Made by a program: the position numbers and the translations under genes. Below are positions 7,694-14,326 of a stretch of 28,497 nt of DNA, in pieces. The DNA comes from CAXRDE01 sp964342365 (GTDB lineage Bacteria > Cyanobacteriota > Sericytochromatia > UBA7694), in assembly GCA_964342365.1 (NCBI GenBank), contig CAYFGW010000024.1, positions 1 to 28,497 of the forward strand, given 5' to 3'. The notes beneath the pieces were generated by a model. That model was not told the origin of the DNA. It did no database searches and saw only the letters and a list, made by a program, of their open reading frames with translations. Positions within the stretch are counted from its first letter, which is position 1. Each line of letters opens with the position of its first letter.

Positions 7694-8676
7694 TATTTTT
7701 CCTCAAACACCATCAGGGTATTCTGACGTCCGAATTTGTTCACGCGTCGTCGCATGGCGTTGCGTAACTCTGCTTTAGAATGCACTCTGGCGGCACCATT
7801 TTTGCTCTGGGGATCGCTCACTTCAATGGAACCGTCTTCTAAGACTTTATTGACTACCACATAGTGACCGCGGCCGCCGGTTTTAATGTTGCTGGTTAAC
7901 AGCACCACCTGTTTACCTTCTGCCAGGGCGGCCTTCATACGTTCTATGGCGCGATCCACGTTGGTGCCCAGGTTACTCTCACTTGCGCGAATGTCTCGCC
8001 CTTCTTTTTGGGCCTGTTTGGTCACGGCGCGCATGAGTTGACCGGTGCTAATAGCAAAAGCTCCTCTGCCGTTGCCCGTGCGACCACCGACGCTGCGACG
8101 AATACTCGCCAGAGAGGGCATGTCAAGACCAAAATTGGTACCTACAATGTGGGCTGAAGCCGGTCCACAGTTGGCCTGTTTTTCTTTGCGGGTGCCCTGA
8201 CTAAACTGGTGAATATGGCTAAATAGACGTTCTACTCCTGCCACTGCATCATCTTTGAGTTCAACGGCTTTGGTGTAAACTTTTTGCACCACTTCCTGAC
8301 TTTCAAACACAATGCCGTCCCAGGTTTCCTGGGTGGCGTCACTGGCCTGAGATAAGAGATCTCCCACTCTGGAGAATTTTTTTTCTGTCCAGTCAGAAAC
8401 CGCATCGTAACCAGAGCCAATGTCATCCCACACCTTCCAGTTCATGAAAGAATAGCTCTCTTTGGCCGAACCACTCTCAGGTTCTTCAATGGCGTTAAGA
8501 TCAAAAACGCCTTCAGGCAAAAGATTGACGGGCTTTTTACTGTCTTTTCCAGACACTTCTTTAAGAATAGGCGCCGTAATTTCGTGCAGTTCTGAAGGTT
8601 TTTGAGGTCCCGCTACGGGATCCGGTTTCGGACCGGGAGTGGTACCGTTATAACGATGATGAGGAAGATTTGGCAT
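7693..8676 (-). CDS. C39-like papain-fold cysteine peptidase
   Basis: This 327-aa protein has a papain-like C39-type core at its C-terminal end. ANCGPAS supplies the putative nucleophile (Cys170), GHYVVVNKV supplies His271, and VSDPQS supplies Asp288, in the Cys-His-Asp order and spacing of C39 peptidases that cut after double-glycine leaders. The first ~65 residues are Pro-rich and probably disordered. Residues 80-160 are amphipathic helices. It has no transporter domain and no obvious signal peptide, so it is not a standard bacteriocin exporter. The downstream EF-hand lipoprotein is translationally coupled to it. Whether it is a processing enzyme, an exported effector or an inactive binder cannot be told from sequence. 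Confidence 0.75.
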   Translation of the reverse strand: MPNLPHHRYNGTTPGPKPDPVAGPQKPSELHEITAPILKEVSGKDSKKPVNLLPEGVFDLNAIEEPESGSAKESYSFMNWKVWDDIGSGYDAVSDWTEKKFSRVGDLLSQASDATQETWDGIVFESQEVVQKVYTKAVELKDDAVAGVERLFSHIHQFSQGTRKEKQANCGPASAHIVGTNFGLDMPSLASIRRSVGGRTGNGRGAFAISTGQLMRAVTKQAQKEGRDIRASESNLGTNVDRAIERMKAALAEGKQVVLLTSNIKTGGRGHYVVVNKVLEDGSIEVSDPQSKNGAARVHSKAELRNAMRRRVNKFGRQNTLMVFEEK

Positions 8677-8690
8677 GATTATGACTTTCC

Positions 8691-8734
8691 GTTTCAGATC
8701 TTATACTGTTTTATCGGAGCATAAGACCTGAAAC
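8691..8734. repeat. Long inverted repeat upstream of the C39-like gene
   Basis: GTTTCAGATCTTAT (8691-8704) and ATAAGACCTGAAAC (8721-8734) pair at 13 of 14 positions around a 16-base loop. It lies between the DUF2147 gene and the C39-like gene, both on the minus strand. There is no T-run after it, so it is not a classic terminator. It overlaps the AT-rich stretch where a promoter for the C39-like gene would sit, so an operator or an mRNA stem is possible. Confidence 0.55.
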
Positions 8735-8746
8735 TTGTGTGGTCTT

Positions 8747-9184
8747 TTACTTGCGTTTCCAGACCTGGCTTTTGCCCAGGGCCGGCATGCCCAGAACGTA
8801 ACCGCGCACTTCCAGCGTGTTTTTGTTTTTGAGCATCATTTTGCAGCTGTAGGTTTTACCGTCTTCAGGATTGTAGATGGTTCCACCCACCCATTCGCCG
8901 CCTTTGTAAGTTAAACCGTTCAAAATCATCATGCCTTTGATGGGGCGTGAACGCAGGGCTTTTTTGGGGTTTTTGGCATCCATTTTGGGTTTGCCATTGC
9001 GGTTGGGCTCTTTCAGGGAAATGATTTTTCCCACAAATTTATTGCCCGCTTTCATAATTTGCACATTGGATTTGGCGTTGGGGGTTACCCAGGTTCCCAC
9101 CACGTCTGTGGCTGCTGCCATGGCGCTGTGTACGGGAGCCATAATCATGGTGGCGGTTAAGGTCAGTCCTAAAAGCTTTTGCAT
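8747..9184 (-). CDS. DUF2147 family exported protein
   Basis: This 145-aa protein begins with a signal peptide that probably ends after HSAMA near residue 23. The remainder matches DUF2147, which forms a small beta-rich fold: VVGTWVTPNAKSNVQI at the start, KFVGKIISLKEP, then GEWVGGTIYNPEDGKTYSCKM and LEVRGYVLGMPALGKSQVW at the end. Proteins of this family are periplasmic and of unknown role. The start is supported by an AGAGG site seven bases upstream and a TGt-TAGAAT extended -10 at 9215-9223. It stands between the HisN-like gene and the inverted repeat before the C39-like gene. Confidence 0.88.
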   Translation of the reverse strand: MQKLLGLTLTATMIMAPVHSAMAAATDVVGTWVTPNAKSNVQIMKAGNKFVGKIISLKEPNRNGKPKMDAKNPKKALRSRPIKGMMILNGLTYKGGEWVGGTIYNPEDGKTYSCKMMLKNKNTLEVRGYVLGMPALGKSQVWKRK

Positions 9185-9214
9185 ATTCTACCTCTTTGTG
9201 TTTTTCATTTTTTT

Positions 9215-9223
9215 ATTCTAACA
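9215..9223 (-). promoter_or_regulatory. Extended -10 promoter (TGtTAGAAT) for the DUF2147 gene
   Basis: On the minus strand this predicts a start near 9208 and a short leader containing AGAGG before ATG 9184. Confidence 0.5.
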
Positions 9224-9228
9224 AGGAA

Positions 9229-10002
9229 TCAGATTTTTTCCAACAGAGTAAGCAAAGTGGGCGCCAGTTCAGGGGTGGTGGTGACAGCACTGCCCGTCCA
9301 GATGGAATTTTCGCCCTGCCAGTCAAAGAAAACCCCTCCTGCTTCTTCAACAAGCACGGGCAGTGGAGCCGTGTCCCAGACCTGCATGCGAGGGTCCATG
9401 GCTACCTCTGCGCGTCCTGTGGCTACCAGAATAAAGGAGTAACAGTCTCCCCAGTTGCGTTCGTTTTCGGTTTGGGCCAGCCAGGGGCTCAGCTTCGGAG
9501 CCGTTTGGCGACTCAGTTCTCGCTCGTGTACGTGCACCAGCAGGCGTTCAACCTGTTGTTGTGCAGAAACCCGACAGGTCTCTTCGTTCCAGCGGCAACC
9601 CAGCCCACGGGCGGCGGCAATATGTTCTCCCAGGGCGGGCAAATGAATCACGCCCACCACGGGCTTCTTTTTATAAACTAAGGCCATTTGAATGCCAAAC
9701 ACCGGAATGCCGTGGGCAAAAGAACGGGTGCCGTCAATAGGATCCAGGATCCAGGTGTAATCACTGGCGCTGGTTTTGGCGTCAAACTCTTCACCCAGAA
9801 TCTGATGCTCCGGGAATTGGCGCTCAATTTCTGACCGTAAAAATTGTTCAATTTCGCGATCTGCCAGCGTCACCGGAGAACGGTCTGCTTTGTACTCCAC
9901 CCGTTTGCTGTGGCGAAAATGTTTCATGGCCATTTCGCCCGCTTCTCGGGTCAGGGTATTGGCAAAATCCAGTGTGCGAGATAAAAAGGCTTGATTGAGC
10001 AT
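9229..10002 (-). CDS. Inositol-monophosphatase-fold phosphatase, HisN-like
   Basis: This 257-aa protein is a member of the lithium-sensitive phosphatase superfamily. Metal-binding motifs are visible: ILGEEF (Glu71/72), DPIDGT (Asp87, Asp90) and the late WDTAPLPVLVEEAGG. The WD-x-A-P-L-x-x-VEEAGG form and the short IPVFG segment after DGTRSF resemble histidinol-phosphate phosphatases of the HisN type more than SuhB, so it may catalyse the last-but-one step of histidine synthesis. No other his gene lies nearby, so the substrate remains uncertain. A TGg-TAAAGT box ends seven bases before ATG 10002, implying a leaderless mRNA. A second family member is encoded at 24736-25554. Confidence 0.85.
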   Translation of the reverse strand: MLNQAFLSRTLDFANTLTREAGEMAMKHFRHSKRVEYKADRSPVTLADREIEQFLRSEIERQFPEHQILGEEFDAKTSASDYTWILDPIDGTRSFAHGIPVFGIQMALVYKKKPVVGVIHLPALGEHIAAARGLGCRWNEETCRVSAQQQVERLLVHVHERELSRQTAPKLSPWLAQTENERNWGDCYSFILVATGRAEVAMDPRMQVWDTAPLPVLVEEAGGVFFDWQGENSIWTGSAVTTTPELAPTLLTLLEKI

Positions 10003-10009
10003 GGGCTAA

Positions 10010-10018
10010 ACTTTACCA
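10010..10018 (-). promoter_or_regulatory. Extended -10 (TGgTAAAGT) for the HisN-like gene, leaderless
   Basis: Seven bases separate the box from ATG 10002 on the minus strand, with no ribosome-binding site between. Confidence 0.5.
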
Positions 10019-10054
10019 CGCTTTTTCACCGTGCTTTTCTGGGTTGGCTCCCCG

Positions 10055-10063
10055 TGCTACTAT
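10055..10063 (+). promoter_or_regulatory. Extended -10 promoter (TGcTACTAT) for the 10102-11446 operon
   Basis: It predicts a start near 10070, leaving a leader with AGGTGA (10084-10089) before ATG 10102. Confidence 0.45.
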
Positions 10064-10101
10064 AGACAGAGTTAAAATCAGGCAGGTGAAGCTGTAAAAC
10101 T

Positions 10102-10299
10102 ATGAGTAAATTCAATGAACTGTACGGTTATTTATCGGACCGTCAAACCCCTCATCTCTTTGTGATGGCGGAAATTATGTATTCCATCAAAGAAAGTATG
10201 GATCAACACAATCAGCAAATGGCGCAGTTGAACGAAAAATTAGACACTCTGATTGATCTGACCCGTCAAAACGGGAATCAGGGTTCTGATAGCGAATAA
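10102..10299 (+). CDS. Small coiled-coil-like hypothetical protein
   Basis: This 65-aa soluble protein is not recognised. Residues 20-55 (IMYSIKESMDQ...LNEKLDTLIDL) have the heptad spacing of a short coiled coil, so it may oligomerise or bind a partner. It begins with ATG after an AGGTGA site that is somewhat distant (12 nt). It is the first gene of a tight plus-strand run: the lipoprotein gene begins four bases after its stop. It has a proper promoter and plausible codon use. Confidence 0.6.
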   Translation: MSKFNELYGYLSDRQTPHLFVMAEIMYSIKESMDQHNQQMAQLNEKLDTLIDLTRQNGNQGSDSE

Positions 10300-10303
10300 A
10301 TCC

Positions 10304-11161
10304 GTGAAATTTCCTTACTTCCTGCTGCTGGGAGGGCTGATGGCCTGTACTTCAGCTCCTCCGTCTCCCGTGCGTTTACCGCAGGCTCCTTTATTTACCC
10401 AGACGCGTCAGCAGTCTGCTTTGCAATCCCGGTTTGTTCAGCAAAAAGATCTTGAACCTGCTTTGCTGAAGGCGGTGCAGTCCACTGCCCAAAACTATAG
10501 CGACAGGGTGAGTGAACGCAGGCAGCTGGATATGTTTCAACTGCATGATCAGGTGCTGGGACTGCGCTTAACGGCTGACAATCACAGTGCCTCTGTGATC
10601 TCTTTTCTGGGGACCGCTACCACCCGTTCTGATCTCAATGTAGAAGTGCGTGCGCTGGTGGGAGACCGGGTGGGGCTCAATTTGAATTATTCTGGCCCCG
10701 TGACCCGTGGCGAAAGTACAAGCGCGGATTCTACAGAGGCATCTCTGCTCACCGCAAATGCTTCTGCTCTTCATTTTGAGCTGATTACCGGCCTGCCGGG
10801 AGAAGCGGTTACCCGCGCTTATGGGGAGCATTTGACGTCCTTGCAACAGTATTTACGCTACCGTTTTCAGTCTCGCCCGGTGACTTTTGATGACGGCCCG
10901 TTGATTTATGCGGTGCAAACACCAGAGCAAGACTTGCTGGGTTTTGTCTTTATCAATAGCCGCAATCTGCTGGTGTTGGGAGAACGGAAGTACGCCGACG
11001 TGCAGTCCGTGGCGGTGATTGACCCCCGGGGAAATCTCCAGGGTGCTTACACACTGGTGGCCTTTAACCCCAAAAGTTCTGGCCCAAAAAAGGCCCTTAA
11101 TTACACCCTTGAAACCCCTGACCGCGCACTGGGGCAACTGGCTATTCTGGGAGATTTTTAA
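10304..11161 (+). CDS. Lipoprotein of unknown function
   Basis: The start is GTG 10304; the protein is 285 aa. The N-terminus is a short lipoprotein signal peptide ending in LMAC (Cys15). The mature part shows no domain I can name. It has an N-terminal helical region (ALQSRFVQQKDLEPALLKAV) followed by alternating hydrophobic strands. It sits in a run of three closely spaced genes: the small coiled-coil protein ends four bases before it, and the next lipoprotein ATG follows its stop directly. These three proteins may form an envelope complex, which is inference from layout only. Confidence 0.75.
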   Translation: MKFPYFLLLGGLMACTSAPPSPVRLPQAPLFTQTRQQSALQSRFVQQKDLEPALLKAVQSTAQNYSDRVSERRQLDMFQLHDQVLGLRLTADNHSASVISFLGTATTRSDLNVEVRALVGDRVGLNLNYSGPVTRGESTSADSTEASLLTANASALHFELITGLPGEAVTRAYGEHLTSLQQYLRYRFQSRPVTFDDGPLIYAVQTPEQDLLGFVFINSRNLLVLGERKYADVQSVAVIDPRGNLQGAYTLVAFNPKSSGPKKALNYTLETPDRALGQLAILGDF

Positions 11162-11446
11162 ATGCGACGTGTTTTGATGATGGGAATCCTTGTTTTGATG
11201 GTGAGTTGTGAAGTTCCCGATGCCCCTGTGGGCACTCCGCAGCCGGTGAGCGAAAATGCTGGTGAACCCGCTTGCTATCAGGAAATAGAGTGTATTATTG
11301 AAATTACCGATAACAACACCCTTAGACGAGAAGCACAGGAAGTGATCAACACGCTGATTTTGTCAGAACAGCCTACCTATGATCGCGTTTGTGAAGCCAA
11401 ATCCAGAGAGTTCACAGAAATTATTCCCCAATGTAATCGCCGCTAA
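11162..11446 (+). CDS. Small cysteine-containing lipoprotein
   Basis: This 94-aa protein has a lipoprotein signal peptide ending in MVSC (Cys16). The mature part contains four more cysteines (ACYQEIECII, DRVCEAK, PQCNRR), which could form two disulfides outside the cytoplasm. Function is not recognised. Its ATG immediately follows the TAA of the preceding lipoprotein gene with no gap, so translation is probably coupled. Confidence 0.7.
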   Translation: MRRVLMMGILVLMVSCEVPDAPVGTPQPVSENAGEPACYQEIECIIEITDNNTLRREAQEVINTLILSEQPTYDRVCEAKSREFTEIIPQCNRR

Positions 11447-11491
11447 AATGCGGCAAGTGCCGTTAGATCGTGGACTTTGTTAACGGAATTT

Positions 11492-11500
11492 TGATATGAT
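11492..11500 (+). promoter_or_regulatory. Extended -10 promoter (TGaTATGAT) for the 11544 lipoprotein
   Basis: The predicted transcript starts near 11507. This excludes the in-frame ATG at 11496, which lies inside the box, and favours ATG 11544, which has TGGAGA upstream. Confidence 0.55.
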
Positions 11501-11543
11501 AGCCCATGAGAAAAAAACATCCGTAAAGGCTGGAGATATTTTT

Positions 11544-12581
11544 ATGTTAACCCCTCGTTTCATCGCATCCCTTTGTGCCGTAAGTCTATTGACCGTATCC
11601 TGCATGCCCAATACTTCAACGCCTGCGGGCCCTAATACGCCTGCTGCTGAGGCGCCGGTCACCGCAACGCTGACCACAGACGTTATTCTGACCCAGAAAA
11701 GTGGCGGTGTCGAAAACCCCATTACCCCTGAACAAATTCAGTCCATTCAAGTGGGCAACCGCGTGGTCCAAAAAAGCGACATTGAAATCGTCAAGGGTGA
11801 TTTTAAAACCCAGATGGACGACAACAGCGAATTCAAGGTGCAGTACGTGATGGACGCCAATGGCGAACTCAACGTGGGCGTTTTTCGTCTGCTGAGTCAG
11901 TTTGGAGCCTTTGGTAAGGTAGAAGTTACTTATACCGTCAATGGTGAAACCAAAACCATCTCTTTTGTAGCGGGCAGTGACACCACGGGTGCTTCTGATG
12001 CCGACAACCTGCGTATTACTGTCAACGAAGACGGGACGCTTGTGGGCGGTGTGGCCAACGCCGACGGTACTCTTGACGATAGCAAGCCCAAGTTCAAAAC
12101 CACCACCGATCAAAAACTCGAAGTGATTGCCGACGGTAAGAAAACCACTTTTGACCTGAGTGCTGCAGCGGACACCGAAGCAGAACTCAAAGCCGAAAGC
12201 ACTACCGATGCCAGTGAAGAGGACAAAGCCGCCATCACCTCGGCCCCCATTAGCCCCATTAACCTGTATGTGGGCAATTGGAAGGCCAATTTGTTGGGCA
12301 AAGAAATTCGGGCCAATATTCAGGATGCCGGTAGTGGCAGTGTGACAGGAACCGCTACCGTAGACGGTAGCACCTATTCTGCCAGTGCCAACTATGCCAC
12401 TTCAGCCACTAACTCTGAGCGCCTGGACATTACCGCCGGTACGGACGCTGGCGCCACCCTTAAGTTTGAAGCCAGCATCCAGCAGCAAAACGAACTCGTG
12501 CTTACCCTCAAAGATGCCGGTGGCGACGCTCGCTTTGCCAGCTTTGTGAACATTCCCGTAACGCTCCAGCGCGATATTTAG
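11544..12581 (+). CDS. Thr/Ala/Asp-rich lipoprotein of unknown function
   Basis: The start is ATG 11544, with TGGAGA seven bases upstream; the protein is 345 aa. The signal peptide ends in the lipobox LTVSC (Cys21), followed by a Pro/Thr/Ala-rich linker. The mature protein is rich in Thr, Ala, Asp and Gly with many short beta-type stretches, as in surface-exposed lipoproteins. Residues near 190-235 are a charged Lys/Asp/Glu-rich stretch that may be flexible. The last ~100 residues (NLYVGNWKANLLGKEIRANI onward) look like a small beta-barrel, similar in style to a lipocalin-like sheet. I cannot assign a family. It has its own promoter and a strong terminator. Confidence 0.75.
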   Translation: MLTPRFIASLCAVSLLTVSCMPNTSTPAGPNTPAAEAPVTATLTTDVILTQKSGGVENPITPEQIQSIQVGNRVVQKSDIEIVKGDFKTQMDDNSEFKVQYVMDANGELNVGVFRLLSQFGAFGKVEVTYTVNGETKTISFVAGSDTTGASDADNLRITVNEDGTLVGGVANADGTLDDSKPKFKTTTDQKLEVIADGKKTTFDLSAAADTEAELKAESTTDASEEDKAAITSAPISPINLYVGNWKANLLGKEIRANIQDAGSGSVTGTATVDGSTYSASANYATSATNSERLDITAGTDAGATLKFEASIQQQNELVLTLKDAGGDARFASFVNIPVTLQRDI

Positions 12582-12597
12582 TTCTCTCCTTTAAATT

Positions 12598-12641
12598 TTT
12601 AACCCCGTTGTGGTATATTCTCTCAACGGGGTTTTGCTTTT
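12598..12641 (+). terminator. Rho-independent terminator with a -10-like loop
   Basis: AACCCCGTTG (12601-12610) pairs perfectly with CAACGGGGTT (12624-12633) around a 13-base loop, followed by a T-rich tract. It ends the lipoprotein gene transcript. The loop contains TGgTATATT (12611-12619), an extended -10 match with TTAAAT 17 bases upstream, so the same DNA could start transcription of the next gene. Confidence 0.8.
12611..12619 (+). promoter_or_regulatory. Extended -10 box inside a terminator loop
   Basis: TGg-TATATT predicts a start near 12626, after which only the second arm of the hairpin is transcribed. That would release GGGG (12628-12631) as a ribosome-binding site for TTG 12640. 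Confidence 0.35.
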
Positions 12642-14316
12642 GACTTACGATTTTTTAGATGCTTTTGAAGATGAATTGCTGGACGAGGAATGGTTTTCCA
12701 TGGAATTGGTGGATGCCTATGCTCCCAGCAGCAGCCAGACCATTCACGATCATCTTCAGTTTCAGGCGGACTTTGATTTTAACCTGACGCCGGACAGCCG
12801 CCAAGAAAAAACCCGGGACTACACCGTGGATGCCTACTTTTTTATGCCTCACAGTATGGGTATCAACCGCGAAAACTTTGGCCGGGATCAGTTTTACACT
12901 TCCCTCACCAACTATATGCGTATTCGCACCCCTGATTTTTCCGCCCACGGAGACAAATCTCTTATTCCTTCTGCGGACGACTATTTCAAGCACCATCTGG
13001 TGTCTCACATTCGTCACGCCCTGGAGCCCCTGGTGATTCAGGAGGTGAAACTATTTGGCTGTAATTTAAACACCCAGCTCAAAAAATTGCGCTCTCTCTT
13101 TTTTAACCTTTACTATCCTCAGGAAACGCTGAGCCCTGCGGCCATGAAGCGTCTGGAGTCCATGCTCATCTATATTTTGCAATACCTGAGTGACTTCCGC
13201 TTGCGCTATCTGGGGAAGGTGCGTCATCAGAGTTATTTGATCGACCCTGAGGTGCGGCGAGCGTTTTTGCTGGTGGATGAATACCTGTCCTATCGCCTGG
13301 AGGCCACCCTGATTCTTTTACTTCAGCGGATGGAAACCATGCCCTGTCATCTGGCAGAACTCTTAGAAAATACCTTGCTCAGTGAAATGGAGTACCGGGA
13401 GGCTGAGGATCTGATTCGGATTTCTGGCGACGCGGACAAATCCCTGCGAGAACGTTATTATTACCGACTGGGTTTGCTTAAGAAATACGTGTCAGAGGTG
13501 CTGTTTTTGCGCATTGAAAACCTGCGCAAAGACAAAATTTATCGTAATCTGGTGGCTGCTGCCGGTGCCTCTCTGGCAGCGCTCTGGGCTGGTCTCATCG
13601 ATCTTCAGCGTTTTTATTTGATGTCGGGCTCTGCCAAAACCCGCGATGTGGCGGATTTCACCCTGCGCTTTTTTCTGATTGTGGTGGTGGGAGTGGTGGC
13701 GTATATTTTTAAAGACCGCATCAAAGAACTCAGCAAAGAATTTTTTTATGCCCAGCTCAAGCACAAAATGCCGGATTATGAATTTGAGATGATTCTGGAT
13801 CATTACCAGAAAGAGCATCAAAAACTGGAAAGTTTGCGCGTGGGTCACGCACGACAGATGATGCGCTTTATTCCAAAAGAGGCGCTGCCGCCAGAAGTGC
13901 AGTATATTCGGGATATGGGACATCGAACGGTGCTAGACCCTGAGCGTCAGGAACACGTGCTGCACTTTTCTCAGCAGATCACCGTGGACACGCACACCCT
14001 CTCTCGAGAAACCGAGCAAATTCAGCGTTTGCACAATATTTTACGTTTCAACGTCTCCAGCTTTTTAGAAAAACTGGACACTCCCGATAAAAACCTGCGC
14101 TATTACGACACCGAAAAAGGTCTGGCCATGATTAAGGCTCCCAAGGTTTATCATATGAACGTGGTGTTTCGATACCATTCTGAGCGAGAAGACCCTTCTC
14201 TGGAGGAAACCCCCGAAAGCTACGAGTTTGAACGCATTCGGCTGGTGCTAAACAAACAGGGAATCCAGCGCATTGAGCCGGTGTTGCCTCGCGGGGAAAT
14301 GGGGTATGTGTTGTGA
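12640..14316 (+). CDS. Hypothetical protein with two central membrane segments
   Basis: The start is uncertain. TTG 12640 is chosen because it lies after the predicted transcript start and has GGGG upstream; GTG 12610 lies inside the terminator hairpin, TTG 12634 is also possible, and the first in-frame ATG is at 12700. From TTG 12640 the protein is 558 aa. It has a long soluble N-terminal part, two hydrophobic segments near residues 305-325 (AAAGASLAALWAGL) and 340-360 (FFLIVVVGVVAYIF), and a soluble C-terminal part. Both large domains probably face the same side of the membrane. No family is recognised. The next gene, a Na/Pi-cotransporter-like protein, starts about 10 bases after its stop, so the two probably act together. 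Confidence 0.75.
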   Translation: MTYDFLDAFEDELLDEEWFSMELVDAYAPSSSQTIHDHLQFQADFDFNLTPDSRQEKTRDYTVDAYFFMPHSMGINRENFGRDQFYTSLTNYMRIRTPDFSAHGDKSLIPSADDYFKHHLVSHIRHALEPLVIQEVKLFGCNLNTQLKKLRSLFFNLYYPQETLSPAAMKRLESMLIYILQYLSDFRLRYLGKVRHQSYLIDPEVRRAFLLVDEYLSYRLEATLILLLQRMETMPCHLAELLENTLLSEMEYREAEDLIRISGDADKSLRERYYYRLGLLKKYVSEVLFLRIENLRKDKIYRNLVAAAGASLAALWAGLIDLQRFYLMSGSAKTRDVADFTLRFFLIVVVGVVAYIFKDRIKELSKEFFYAQLKHKMPDYEFEMILDHYQKEHQKLESLRVGHARQMMRFIPKEALPPEVQYIRDMGHRTVLDPERQEHVLHFSQQITVDTHTLSRETEQIQRLHNILRFNVSSFLEKLDTPDKNLRYYDTEKGLAMIKAPKVYHMNVVFRYHSEREDPSLEETPESYEFERIRLVLNKQGIQRIEPVLPRGEMGYVL

Positions 14317-14326
14317 GGTACTGTCC

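Noticed and set aside
11496..11543. Longer start of the 11544 lipoprotein
   Set aside because: The ATG overlaps the TATGAT box, and the added residues would disrupt the lipoprotein signal peptide.
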